A stretch of DNA of 64,000 nt from an uncultured Bacteroidaceae bacterium. Its GTDB lineage: Bacteria > Bacteroidota > Bacteroidia > Bacteroidales > Bacteroidaceae. The stretch is taken from contig CALULY010000008.1 in the NCBI GenBank assembly GCA_944321635.1, positions 60,198-124,197 of the forward strand, in the 5' to 3' direction. Both the position numbers and the translations under genes were made by a program. Shown here piece after piece: positions 50,853-60,074 of the stretch. Positions within the stretch are counted from its first letter, which is position 1, and every line of letters starts with the position of its first letter. The notes below the pieces were generated by a model, which ran no database searches, had not been told where the DNA came from, and saw only the letters and a program-made list of their open reading frames with translations.

Positions 50853-52779
50853 CTTTGTGTATGATGATTTGGTCTGCATACTTCTTTCTCAGGCTTGCCA
50901 CCCATTCCTTCTCAAGATAGTTTTGGTAGTCGGCAGAGACCTGGCCCCGCACGTCGCGGAAGTCCTCTGGTTTGCGCTTGAGCAGCTTGCCATATATAAA
51001 TGTATAGGGGAAACCTTCCGGCTGGTCAAACGCCTCGCCCTTGAACTTGAAGTAATCGACATACTTGTTATCCCCCTTGACATAGAGACCCTTTTCCGCC
51101 CTTACCAGCTTCACCGAATCTGACATATAGGCCTTGCGGAGCTCCGTCATCCAGGCGGCATAGTCCTTGTCCTTGAGCAACCGCTTGACAGGTTGTTCCA
51201 ACGAATCTCTCACGCAATGCACCACGATGCCTTTGAAGTGGGGTTCGTCCCAACGGTAGTCGCGGCGGTGCTTCTTGAAGTAGGCCTCCAGCCCCTCCTC
51301 GTCCGACGAAGCCTTGTCCCAGACCTCGCGGTTGCTTATGTCAAACAGCAAGATGCCGTCGCGGTACTCGTTGACCAGCAAGGCAAACTCGGGATATTTG
51401 TCCTCAAGCCTCGAATCCTCGTAGTCGAGCACCACCCGGTCACGGTACATGTCCATCAAGCGGCTGAGCACGACGGCGCGGCTGCCCTTGTTGAAGCGCG
51501 AATTGCCGTTAACAAAGTCGATGAACCCCTGGACTCCATAGCTCTTGCCATCGAGGGTGAACAGCACATCGTCCCTTCCCCCAAGCGCGGCGACGTAGGC
51601 TGAGTCGCCCAGCTGCGCATCCGGCGCGAGCCCGAGCAGCATCCCGTAGGTGTCTTGGTCGGTGTCGCTCATCGCATATTCTTTTTTGAGGCGCGCGATC
51701 AACGCTTTTTGCCCCTTGTCGTTCTCACCCATGCGGTTGAGCATCATCACTATCTGGTCGTGTTTCACGTCGTACGGTTCGATGAGCCTGTGTTCAAAAC
51801 GCTTGACTATGTGTATGCCGACGGGTGTTGCAAACGGCTTGCTGACCTCGCCATCGGACATGGCGAAGATCTTGTCCTCAAATTCCGGGATCGTCTGCCG
51901 CATCCCAATCCATCCGAGCTCACCGCCGCGCTGTGCGGAAACCTTGTCATCCGAGTAAGTCTTGGCCAGTTCGGCAAAATCCGCGCCTGCCATGATGGCT
52001 GCATAGAGCGAATCCATCTGCGCCATCGCCTTGTCAACCTTGTCCTGCCCGGCGTCCTGCGGGATATGCTTGAAGATGTGTGCCACGTGCACCTTGCCAC
52101 GGTCGGGACGGCGGTCTGTCATCTTGATGACGTGGTAGCCGAAACGCGACCTCACCGGCAGGCTCACCTCCCCAGGCTGCAAGGCATAGACGGCCGCCTC
52201 AAATGTCGGCACCATCTGCAACGCCGTGAAGTAGCCCAGGTCGCCACCATTGTACTTGACGGACTTGTCGTCGGACATCCGCCTCGCGGTTTCCTCAAAG
52301 TCCGCCCCCGACTCAAGCAGCCGGTAGACCTCCATCGCCCTCTCATAAGCCCGCAACGTGTCGGCGGGGAGTGCGCCCTCGGGACAATCGATCAGGATGT
52401 GCGAGGCGCGGACATTCTCCTTGAGCCTCTCGTACACGCAACGCACATAGTCCTCGTCAACCTCCTTGTCCGTCAGATAGCCCTTGGCCAACTGTGCGCG
52501 GTAGCCGGCAAACTCCTTGCGGAACGCCTGCGTCGTGTCGATGCCCGCATTCTCGGCCTCAAGCACCTTGAGCTTGAAGTTGATGAACATATCGACATAT
52601 TCGTCCAAATCCTTCTTCTCGACCGTCGAAGCCGAGTTGTTCTTGTTGTATATGTACTCAAACTCCGAACGTTTTATTTGCTTCCCCCCGATTTCCATGA
52701 GCACCGGGTCTGTCTGGCCCTGGGCGTTTGCGGCCAAAGCCACAGCCAAGGGGAATGCCAAGGATAAAAGTCTTTTCAT
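50824..52779 (-). CDS. Periplasmic peptidylprolyl isomerase with two PpiC domains
   Basis: The 651-residue protein begins with a signal peptide (MKRLLSLAFPLAVALAANAQ). An N-terminal helical region (IKRSEFEYIYNKNNSASTVE) precedes two parvulin domains: the first with ASHILIDCPEGA, MSDDKSVKYNGGDLGYFTAL and RFGYHVIKMTDRRP; the second with VAHIFKHIP, YSDDKVSAQRGGELGWIG and VGIHIVKRFEHR. The large C-terminal region of about 270 residues has no assigned domain. It is first in the foldase-OstA-mutL group, with a good promoter 42 bp upstream. Confidence 0.92.
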   Translation of the reverse strand: MKRLLSLAFPLAVALAANAQGQTDPVLMEIGGKQIKRSEFEYIYNKNNSASTVEKKDLDEYVDMFINFKLKVLEAENAGIDTTQAFRKEFAGYRAQLAKGYLTDKEVDEDYVRCVYERLKENVRASHILIDCPEGALPADTLRAYERAMEVYRLLESGADFEETARRMSDDKSVKYNGGDLGYFTALQMVPTFEAAVYALQPGEVSLPVRSRFGYHVIKMTDRRPDRGKVHVAHIFKHIPQDAGQDKVDKAMAQMDSLYAAIMAGADFAELAKTYSDDKVSAQRGGELGWIGMRQTIPEFEDKIFAMSDGEVSKPFATPVGIHIVKRFEHRLIEPYDVKHDQIVMMLNRMGENDKGQKALIARLKKEYAMSDTDQDTYGMLLGLAPDAQLGDSAYVAALGGRDDVLFTLDGKSYGVQGFIDFVNGNSRFNKGSRAVVLSRLMDMYRDRVVLDYEDSRLEDKYPEFALLVNEYRDGILLFDISNREVWDKASSDEEGLEAYFKKHRRDYRWDEPHFKGIVVHCVRDSLEQPVKRLLKDKDYAAWMTELRKAYMSDSVKLVRAEKGLYVKGDNKYVDYFKFKGEAFDQPEGFPYTFIYGKLLKRKPEDFRDVRGQVSADYQNYLEKEWVASLRKKYADQIIIHKDVLETVNKH

Positions 52780-52820
52780 ATCTGTCTGTTTGTCTAATGT
52801 TTGTCACTCTGTTCGGCGGG

Positions 52821-52828
52821 CAAAAATA
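52821..52828 (-). promoter_or_regulatory. -7 promoter box (TATTTTTG) for the foldase operon
   Basis: The minus strand reads TATTTTTG, an exact TAnnTTTG match, 42 bp upstream of the start at 52779. Confidence 0.6.
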
Positions 52829-52883
52829 ATCAATTTGACCATTCCCGCCACCCCTGCCCGCGCTTTTGGGGCGGCGGCGCGCC

Positions 52884-53585
52884 TCACTCGAAGTAGAACG
52901 TCAACGCGATCGACCTCGAAGTGGCACGGTCCACGGACTGGGTGAAGCGGTACATATATTTGTCCGTCAAGTCATTCCTGTTCTTGTTGATGATGTCCAC
53001 CACGCCGAAACAAAACTTCAGCTCGGGAATCAACTTGAAAAACGGCAGGTAGATGTCGCACCCAAGCCCTATCTCGACCTGCATATCAAAGGTGTTGACG
53101 CGCAACTCCTTCTGCTTCGGTGTCGTGAGGTTGAATATCGGGGCGGCCCCAGCCACTACGTACGGGCGGAAGTTGTTGACCCTCTCGGCTGCGAACTTGA
53201 AGTTGACCGGCACGCTGACGTAACATGACCGCATCTGCATGTAACGCCGCTCGCCCGTCACCGCCTCCTTGAATACCACCTTGCGGTCGCCGAAGTAGAG
53301 GGACGGCAGCAAACGCGCCGCGATGTGCTTGTGAAGGTACATCTCGCCCAGCACGCCGACCTGGAATCCAGGCAGGTACTCATTGACATCCATGAACCAC
53401 GCCTGCCCGTCCTCGGTGACAAAGCCGTTGTTGACAAACTCCATGTCCTGCAAGTGCACCCCGATGAAAAAGCCATAATGGAACCTACGCTGGTCGATGT
53501 AGGGACGTATCTGCACCTTCTGCACCTGTGCCAGCGACGGCAACAGACACAGCAGCAACGTCAATGTCAGCAAAACCTTCTTCAC
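52884..53585 (-). CDS. PorT-like outer-membrane barrel protein (GTG start)
   Basis: The 233-residue protein has a signal peptide (MKKVLLTLTLLLCLLPSLAQ) and beta-barrel strands in the rest. It resembles PorT, an outer-membrane protein needed for type IX secretion, in its N-terminal FHYGFFIGVHLQDMEFVNN, central SCYVSVPVNFKFAAERVNNF and terminal aromatic ending ALTFYFE. The start is GTG at 53585; no in-frame ATG lies upstream. Several proteins in this window have T9SS sorting domains, which supports the assignment. A generic outer-membrane beta-barrel is the alternative. Confidence 0.75.
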   Translation of the reverse strand: MKKVLLTLTLLLCLLPSLAQVQKVQIRPYIDQRRFHYGFFIGVHLQDMEFVNNGFVTEDGQAWFMDVNEYLPGFQVGVLGEMYLHKHIAARLLPSLYFGDRKVVFKEAVTGERRYMQMRSCYVSVPVNFKFAAERVNNFRPYVVAGAAPIFNLTTPKQKELRVNTFDMQVEIGLGCDIYLPFFKLIPELKFCFGVVDIINKNRNDLTDKYMYRFTQSVDRATSRSIALTFYFE

Positions 53586-53677
53586 CCGGTCATCGTTTTA
53601 TCTACAAACGCGGGAAACACGCCTTTTATTGCCCGCCTGGCCGGCGGCAAGGCACAAACCGCTTGACGGTGCAGGGG

Positions 53678-53943
53678 AAAAGTGGCCTGAGGTCAGGCGC
53701 AAAGCCCGGTGAGGCCGGGCGCAAACTTCACTTGCTCGCCGGGAAAAGTTCATCACGTCCTAACCTAAAGTATATTCAGAAGTTTTGTTTATATATTCAA
53801 AAGTTCTGTTTATATAAACAAAAGTTCCGAATATATAAACAGAACTTTTGTTTTTACTTTAAGCACCGGGCAATCGAGGTTTATGTCTGACATAAGTGAA
53901 GTTCAGGTCTGACCTGATGGCGCTTTATGCCAGACACAACCAG
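53678..53943 (-). repeat. Interspersed phased repeat, copy 6 (core n=3, inverted)
   Basis: Left units start at 53678, 53700, 53722 and 53744; the 90-bp core spans 53766-53855; right units start at 53856, 53878, 53900 and 53922. The left inner sequence CACGTCCTAACCTAAAGTAT matches the reverse complement of copy 5's right side, so this copy is inverted relative to copy 5. It lies between minus-strand genes (T9SS pseudogene and PorT). Confidence 0.9.
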
Positions 53944-54000
53944 ACTATGCATCCGACCCGTTCCCTTTAGCACTGGTGCATGGTGGCAGGGAGGCGACAC

Positions 54001-54035
54001 AAAAAAGGCGGAGTGGGAAGCAATCCCACCCCGCC
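54001..54035 (-). terminator. Rho-independent terminator of the T9SS pseudogene
   Basis: On the minus strand a GC-rich stem (54007-54035; GGCGG and CCGCC ends, GTGGGA with TCCCAC inside) is followed by TTTTTT (complement of 54001-54006). It lies about 30 bp after the stop codon at 54068. Confidence 0.85.
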
Positions 54036-54067
54036 CAGGTTAGTGTGCGCGCCTCAGCGCGGTCTGA

Positions 54068-56356
54068 TCATTTCTTGAGCACCTGCACCGTCGTGCTTGC
54101 GCCGTCGCTCTCGACCTTGACGACATAGAGGCCGTCGCCCAGGTTGCCCAGACCGAGCACGTTGCTGCCGGCAACCACTTCGGCGGTGTAGACGGCCGCG
54201 CCACTCATGTCATAGACGGTGACTCTGCCGTCGGCAGGCACTGCGACTGTCACATTGTCGGTGAAGACGGTCGGATAGACTGCCACGCCGTCAACCGTGT
54301 TGCTGCCAAGACCGTTGCCGTCTGTCAACTCGACCTCGACCTTGAGATCACGGTCAACGCTCTCGACGACTGTGCCGCGGTATACACCTTGGCAAGACTC
54401 GAAGTCGAACTTGTCAACGACCGCGCCATCGACCTTGACGACACCGCTCACGTCCTCGTTGCTCTCAAAGAGCACCATCAGGCCGAGTTGCGCGCCCTCG
54501 GCAACTTCGTTAGTACCGACTACAAGCTCGCTGCCATTGTCACCCATGAACCAATACTCATCGGCCAGTTCCGGGTTGGTTATCGAGAAGTCGACTTTGT
54601 AAGCCACCGGCGCCTCGCCTTGCTCAAGCTTGACGGCGATGTCGATGCTCTCCATGCCTTCCTCGATATTGATGCGCTTTGAGTATGTGCCACCATCCCC
54701 GGATGCGTAGTCAAATTCCTCGGGCTCGCCGTCGTTGATGACTATCGTGCCTTTGACTGTCTCTTCATTCATCGCGACAGAGACATTGACCGCGCCGCCT
54801 ATGGCAACTGTTCCGCCGTCCTCTATCTCAACCATGGAGTAGCCTGACACATCATAGACTGCCATCGAGCCGAGGCCCTCGCCCTCGAATGTGTAGTTGA
54901 CCGTGCAGACTTCCTCTTTCACAGCCGTTGCGACGATGTGTACATCGCCATCGACATCCCATGGGGCGTAGGAGTCCCAGTTCTGGTCGTTGACTTTGAA
55001 CGTAGCATCGGTGTAACCCTCATTAGCAGTAGCCTGGATGAGCAACCTCGTGTTGAGTGGTATCCTATCGCCGTCCTCGTAGGTGACAACCTCAGTGCCT
55101 TCCCAGTTCTTGACCGTGACAGTGCAGTTCTCCGCATCGACCGTGAGGAGACCATCCTGGGCAACGTGCTCGGTAATGGTCACGTCAAAGTCATAGACGC
55201 GTCCTTTGTCAACTGCGTCAGTTGAGAGATGCTTGGGATCATCAGCCGTACCATGCCATGCATCGGTGTAAATGACACGCATACGGGTCGTGCCGAGTGT
55301 TGCACCGGCAGGAACTTCGATAGTCTTTGTGAAGTCCAACACGTCCGGATTGCCCTTGACTGAGATATGTGCCGGGTTTTGGATATTACCTCCTGCTGAA
55401 GGATTGCCTTGGTTGTCAAGATAAGGGAGCTCGGTCTCCTCGTATACATCCATACCAACCTTGAAGAGTTGCTCACCCTCGTCATCGAAGCTGTAATTGT
55501 GGTTCCAGTCCACATAGACGATTGCGTGTGTGAACTTCGTGTCTTCAGTGGTCTGCATCGACAGGTCAAATGACTGCCCTTGTTCCACGGTCATGCCACT
55601 CTGGGTGTTGACATAGAGCCCGCTTGGAGCTGCCTCTGCCGAGTAGGACAACTCCTTGACTGCGCCAGTCGTGCTTGCGGATGTCACATAACGATCTTCT
55701 TTGGTCGTGCCTGCCGGCTCTGGCCATGTTTCGGTAGATGCTGCCGCCTCTGTGAGCAGATTGAAGTCCGCGATGCGCACTTTTGTTTTTTCAACAGAAT
55801 AAGAGACATAGTAAGCGAAGTAGTAATCACCTGCCTCGGTTATCTCTATCTCGTTGCTCTCAAACAGGTCACCTGCTTCTGTACCTTTCTTTTGCGGAAC
55901 ATTGTCGCCGAACATTTTAGCCAGCTCATAGTTCCCGCTTTCAAGGTTCTCGATGCTCGTGGCATAGACAAGACCGGCATAAACCAATCCGCTTTCACCT
56001 TTCTTGTGTAGGAATGAGAATTTGTAGGTGCCAGGCTCGCAGTGGTACTTGACTGCCAAGTATTCTCCTTCGTCAGGGGAGCTAACGTATGGGCTCCATG
56101 CGTTGTTGCCAGCTTCAACACTTGCGCTGGCCTGCTCTGCACCTCAGTTGTCGGTGGAGTAAATAGGATCTGTCTTGATCTTGGTCGCAGCAGCTTCCTT
56201 TGAGGTGTCAGACAATGTGTTGCTGTAAACAGTCTCCCATTCGTCAGCTTGCGTTGCCGGAGCAGAGAATGCACTCCATGTGGCTTGGGCCGCGTTAGCC
56301 GCCCCTCCGCACGCCAGTGCCATCATCAATGTTAGCGCGTAGTTTTTAAAGTTCAT
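54068..56356 (-). pseudogene. T9SS cargo protein with GEVED-like domain, interrupted by an in-frame TGA
   Basis: The gene starts at ATG 56356 with a signal peptide (MNFKNYALTLMMALACGGAA) and reads on to IYSTDN, then meets TGA at 56144-56146 (codon 71). The same frame resumes at once (GAEQASASVEAGNNAWSPYV) and is open to 54068. Without the stop it would be 762 residues. The interior has a GEVED-like segment (IVYVDWNHNYSFDDEGEQLF), beta-sandwich repeats, and a C-terminal T9SS sorting domain (VTVYDMSGAAVYTAEV, GLYVVKVESDGAS). The downstream part alone could start at internal ATGs but would lack a signal peptide. A good promoter and terminator remain. Nonsense mutation is the simplest explanation. 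Confidence 0.78.
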
Positions 56357-56402
56357 AATAGATAATGTTTTTAAATGATACGATGTTTGTTAAAAGAGAG
56401 CG

Positions 56403-56410
56403 CAAATGTA
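56403..56410 (-). promoter_or_regulatory. -7 promoter box (TACATTTG) for the interrupted T9SS cargo gene
   Basis: The minus strand reads TACATTTG, an exact match, 46 bp upstream of ATG 56356. The rest of the gap to 56674 (about 260 bp) has no recognised feature. Confidence 0.6.
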
Positions 56411-56674
56411 GTAGTAAAAAACAGAATCATCTCACCTGAACGCAACATTAATACACTTTTATTGTAAAAATATGCAACCGTGTTACCAAGACACCACACT
56501 GCGTGCTACTCTGATACTCACCGCGTCACGTTTGCAATAAGGCATTCTCCAACGCCTCTAAGCACCGTTTGTGCCTATGGCAGCATCCGCCATAATGGGA
56601 GTGCATTGCACGCCGCCACACGGTCAAATGGGTTGTGTCAGATGCCGGATGTGCATCCCGGTTGCGGGCGGCAC

Positions 56675-57688
56675 TCACTCGATGACCACGATGAGCGTGG
56701 CGAGCAAAGGCATGGTGTCGTAGATGAATTTTGCGTGTGACGTTGCGTTGCGGACGCACATGTGGGATCGGGGCGTCGTGCCGAGCGACCAGCTCCACTC
56801 GATGATTTTTGTGCCAGGGGCGTTTACTGGCACGCCGTGGATATATGCCCCGTTGGTGAAGCGGCTGGCGTAGGGGGCGAATCCTCCGTAGGCATCGGAG
56901 CCGTCGGCGAGATAGATCATCTTTTCCTTCTTTTGTTGCAGGACGAAGTATCCCAGCGGGGTGGCCTTGGCGTATGGAGGATTGCGCATCCCGGTCGTGG
57001 CAGGGTTCATGCTCAGCACCGACCATCTGGCGCGGTCAGTGCGGGCAAGTGTCGCGATGTTCTGGTCGCGGCGGTCAACAGCTATGACATGGTGGAACGA
57101 AACGGTGTCGCCAAGAATCTCCACATAACGGCTTGGCACCGACCACGTGCCGCCTCGGAATACGTCATTGACGGTCATCCGTGTGCTGTCGTCGTCAATG
57201 ATCTCGACGAGTGTGCCGTCCCGCCCATAAAGGGTAGGGCAGAGCGTGTCGCCAGGTGCGTAGAGTGGGACGGATTGGTAGCGTTCCACCCCGAGCGTGT
57301 CTGTGATGTTCCCGTAGTCGTTGCGTGTGTAAGTCCTGACGAGTGAGGCTGTGCCGTTGCCGTTCTTGTAATTCTGCAACACGCCCCACCGCTTGCCAGT
57401 GAGCTGGGCATTCTCGATGGCGGCGAGACGGTCGCTTATCACTTCCCACTTGAAGCTGCGCACGGTGTCACGCCATGGGTATACATCTTCGAGTGTGTAG
57501 TCCTCGAAGGCTATTTGCTTGGTGAGCACGATGTCCGACGGCTTGACCGAATCGATTTTTGGGACAACCGCCACTTGCGTGTCTTGCTGTGCGGCGGACG
57601 AATCCGACGGTTGACCTTTGCCGCCGGGACGGTTGCATGAGACGGCTGCTGCAAAGGCTAACAACAGGATGACGGTGATCGGGCGCAT
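56675..57688 (-). CDS. Lipoprotein L,D-transpeptidase (YkuD-like)
   Basis: The protein of 337 residues has a lipoprotein signal (MRPITVILLLAFAAAVSCNR, lipobox AVSC). The C-terminal YkuD/L,D-transpeptidase domain is visible in NPPYAKATPLGYFVLQQKKE, the histidine of NGAYIHGVPV and the catalytic motif SHMCVRN with Cys around 311. The usual motif is SHGCVR, so glycine is replaced by methionine. Enzymes of this type cross-link peptidoglycan or attach proteins to it. The frame is open to 57967, but ATG 57688 begins the signal and a TATCTTTG promoter box lies 19 bp upstream. Confidence 0.85.
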   Translation of the reverse strand: MRPITVILLLAFAAAVSCNRPGGKGQPSDSSAAQQDTQVAVVPKIDSVKPSDIVLTKQIAFEDYTLEDVYPWRDTVRSFKWEVISDRLAAIENAQLTGKRWGVLQNYKNGNGTASLVRTYTRNDYGNITDTLGVERYQSVPLYAPGDTLCPTLYGRDGTLVEIIDDDSTRMTVNDVFRGGTWSVPSRYVEILGDTVSFHHVIAVDRRDQNIATLARTDRARWSVLSMNPATTGMRNPPYAKATPLGYFVLQQKKEKMIYLADGSDAYGGFAPYASRFTNGAYIHGVPVNAPGTKIIEWSWSLGTTPRSHMCVRNATSHAKFIYDTMPLLATLIVVIE

Positions 57689-57706
57689 GGTCGGGTGGAT
57701 TAGGTT

Positions 57707-57714
57707 CAAAGATA
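57707..57714 (-). promoter_or_regulatory. -7 promoter box (TATCTTTG) for the L,D-transpeptidase
   Basis: The minus strand reads TATCTTTG, an exact match, 19 bp upstream of the ATG at 57688, implying a very short leader. Confidence 0.55.
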
Positions 57715-57741
57715 TGCCGCCACTGGACTGGCGGCAACGGA

Positions 57742-58215
57742 TTAGAAGAGCGAGCTTATGGCAACTATAAGCAAATATATCACCAGGACGACCTTGATGA
57801 GAGTGCCTGCCAGGAAGCCGAGGAATGCTCCGAAACCCGCCTTCAACGAGATGGAGAAGTCGTGGGTCTTGAGCATTTCGCCGATGATCGCGCCGACAAA
57901 CGGGCCGAGCACTATGCCCGGAGGACCGGCAAACATTCCCACGATGACACCTATGTTGCATCCCCACACCCCGTATTTGCTGCCACCAAACTTCTTCGTT
58001 CCAATGGACGGGATGATGAAGTCAAGCACTTGCACCACCGCTATCAGGACTCCCCACACTACAAGTTGGGTGACGGTGAAGTCAACCTTGTCCGTGAAAT
58101 GGATGAGCAGCATCCCCACATAGGACAACGGTGGACCAGGCAGGGCGGGAAGCACCGAGCCGGCCAGGCCGAGTACGATGCAAAGGAATCCGAGGATGTA
58201 CAGCAGGATGTCCAT
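57742..58215 (-). CDS. DUF456 membrane protein
   Basis: The protein of 157 residues is almost entirely hydrophobic, with four or five helices rich in glycine. The DUF456 hallmarks are VLGLAGSVLPALPGPPLSYV near the N-terminus and KYGVWGCNIGVIVGMFAGPP then GIVLGPFVGAIIGEM. The family is widespread and uncharacterised. I take ATG 58215 rather than the GTG at 58218, since it overlaps the upstream TGA (TGATG) and suggests translational coupling with the 106-residue protein gene. Confidence 0.88.
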   Translation of the reverse strand: MDILLYILGFLCIVLGLAGSVLPALPGPPLSYVGMLLIHFTDKVDFTVTQLVVWGVLIAVVQVLDFIIPSIGTKKFGGSKYGVWGCNIGVIVGMFAGPPGIVLGPFVGAIIGEMLKTHDFSISLKAGFGAFLGFLAGTLIKVVLVIYLLIVAISSLF

Positions 58216-58535
58216 CACTCACCCTCCACGGCCTCAGCGGGGTGCGTCTTGAGCCATTCGTCATAAAGGGCGAGGAGGTTGCGCAGCCCGTAGGCTTTCA
58301 TTTCTTTGTTATAAACCACGTCGATGCACAAGTCCAGCAGCGGCTTGGCATTGACGTTTTCAGAGACTATGAGCGATCTGATGTTGAGCCTCAGACGGTC
58401 GAGCACGGCTTCATCCACTATGCCATGGCTGTCTGCAAGGAACTGGAAGAGGGAATAGTCACGGATTGTCGCGAGATGGGCATCGGTGATGCCGATGTGT
58501 TTGCTGCCCGAAGCGTTGGCCTGTATCTTATACAT
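58215..58535 (-). CDS. Uncharacterised 106-residue protein
   Basis: I do not recognise this protein. It begins MYKIQANASGSKHIGITDAH and is predicted mostly helical with leucine-rich stretches (LATIRDYSLFQFLADSHGIV, LRNLLALYDEWLKTH). It has no signal peptide or membrane segment, so it is probably cytoplasmic. Coding evidence is good: a TATATTTG promoter box 27 bp upstream, and a stop codon overlapping the ATG of the DUF456 gene. The two are probably one transcript. Confidence 0.75.
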   Translation of the reverse strand: MYKIQANASGSKHIGITDAHLATIRDYSLFQFLADSHGIVDEAVLDRLRLNIRSLIVSENVNAKPLLDLCIDVVYNKEMKAYGLRNLLALYDEWLKTHPAEAVEGE

Positions 58536-58561
58536 TGTTGTCAGTGTTTATTGTCTTAGGG

Positions 58562-58569
58562 CAAATATA
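58562..58569 (-). promoter_or_regulatory. -7 promoter box (TATATTTG) for the two-gene DUF456 operon
   Basis: The minus strand reads TATATTTG, an exact match, 27 bp upstream of ATG 58535. Confidence 0.65.
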
Positions 58570-58631
58570 TGCCTTCTGACCATAAAAACAAAGGATGACA
58601 AGACTTTAAGGCTGCGAGGCACGCAGACAGG

Positions 58632-60059
58632 TCAGGATGCAGGCGGCTTAGGCAATGTGAACATAAACTCCAGCCCTCCGCTTTCGGCAGTCCGCACTTG
58701 GATGGTGCCGCCATGGAAAAGGACAGCGTTTTTGACTATGGCAAGCCCCAGGCCAGTACCACCAAGCTTGCGCGACCGTCCCTTATCGACACGATAGAAA
58801 CGCTCGAAGAGATGTGGCAGATGACGTGGGTCAACACCGACGCCGTTGTCCGAGAACTGGAATGTGTGCATGGCATCATCCTCGGCGATGTGCCTGATGG
58901 TTATGGTTGTCCCCACCCCGGCATAGGCGATGGCATTGTCCGTCAGGTTGCGGAAGATGGAGTAGACAAGCGAGTAATCGGCCTCGACGACGACTTGCGG
59001 GCTGACCAGTTTGAGGAACTGCATCCGTCTTTCCTTCAGCTGGAGGTTGGTCTCGGCTTCTATCGTGTCAAGCATCGTGAGGATGTTGATGCGGTTTTTC
59101 TCATACTGGCGGCTGTCCTCCTCATCCATGCGTGCCAATGTCATGATGTCGTGCAGCAGGCTTGTCAGGCGGTTGGCCTGGTCATTGCAGCGAGAGAGGA
59201 ATTGATTGCGCGTGGCTGGTGGCATGTCGGGGTTGTCGAGTATGGTCTCGATGAACCCTTTGATGCTGCTCACCGGCGTTTTCAACTCATGCGAGATGTT
59301 TTGTGTCAGTTGGCGTTTGAGGCGGGCCTTGTCCTCCTCGCTCTCGCGTATCTCCGCATAGAGCTGCACGATGTGACGTGCCAGGTCGCCAAGCCCGTTG
59401 TCGGGGAACTTGACATCGAGTGCCGAGATGTCCTCCCCGCTCTTGGCGCGGGTGAAGAACTGATTGAGCTGGTGGAAGACCTTGCCAATGTTCTTGGTGT
59501 ACTTGTAGAGGATGATGAGCAGGACAAACGACACGGCCAGCGTCACAAGGAGGTACTCGATGTCCACCGCCAGCATCTTGCTCAGGCTCACGTCGTAGGG
59601 CAGGGATGAACGGATGATGAGCCCTTCCTCTTTAAAATAGGTGGCCGAATAGAAGTAGTCGCGCTGCATCGTGTCCGAGCGTCTTGCCACGACGTATGCA
59701 GAGCCGTCACGCATGGCCTGCCTTATTTCAGGGCGCGAGCTGTGATTGTCCATCAGTTTCTTGTTCTCGCTGTCATAGACGACAAGCCCGTCTTCCTCGA
59801 TGAGGGTGAAACGTGGTTTGTCGATGCCCTCGACCTTCTCTGTGCGGCCAATGAACTCCACGATGAGGCTGTCTGACATACCGTAGTACTTCGTCAGCTC
59901 GTAGAGGGCGAGATTCATGTTCTGGAGTTTGGTGTTGAGCAGCTCTGTCTTGTACATCTTCTCACGATTGTATTGGAAGAACACAAAGCACGAGACGAAT
60001 GCCAGGAACAGCAGCAGCACCGTCAAGAACAGACGCGAACTGAAAGACAAATTCTTCAT
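58632..60059 (-). CDS. Membrane sensor histidine kinase (PhoR/RprX-like)
   Basis: The 475-residue kinase has two membrane helices (about 11-28 and 168-186) flanking a periplasmic sensor domain of about 140 residues. It continues with a HAMP-like linker, a HisKA domain with phospho-accepting His near 257 in ISHELKTPVSSIKGFIETIL, and a HATPase_c domain (FRNLTDNAIAYA, FSDNGVGVDPRHLPHLFERF, GGTGLGLAIVKNA). It is 15 bp downstream of the response regulator gene. In architecture it is close to PhoR and to RprX of Bacteroides. The signal is unknown. Confidence 0.93.
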   Translation of the reverse strand: MKNLSFSSRLFLTVLLLFLAFVSCFVFFQYNREKMYKTELLNTKLQNMNLALYELTKYYGMSDSLIVEFIGRTEKVEGIDKPRFTLIEEDGLVVYDSENKKLMDNHSSRPEIRQAMRDGSAYVVARRSDTMQRDYFYSATYFKEEGLIIRSSLPYDVSLSKMLAVDIEYLLVTLAVSFVLLIILYKYTKNIGKVFHQLNQFFTRAKSGEDISALDVKFPDNGLGDLARHIVQLYAEIRESEEDKARLKRQLTQNISHELKTPVSSIKGFIETILDNPDMPPATRNQFLSRCNDQANRLTSLLHDIMTLARMDEEDSRQYEKNRINILTMLDTIEAETNLQLKERRMQFLKLVSPQVVVEADYSLVYSIFRNLTDNAIAYAGVGTTITIRHIAEDDAMHTFQFSDNGVGVDPRHLPHLFERFYRVDKGRSRKLGGTGLGLAIVKNAVLFHGGTIQVRTAESGGLEFMFTLPKPPAS

Positions 60060-60074
60060 CTTGCTAAGCGGGCA

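Noticed and set aside
53528..53890. Open frame with repeated YIQKFCLYIQKF-type peptide
   Set aside because: It is the 21-bp core of repeat copy 6 read in frame; no start context or domain supports a protein.
25640..56356. UGA reassigned to an amino acid in this organism
   Set aside because: Many intact genes here (menG, the M3 peptidase, trmN6 neighbours and others) end at TGA at the expected family length.
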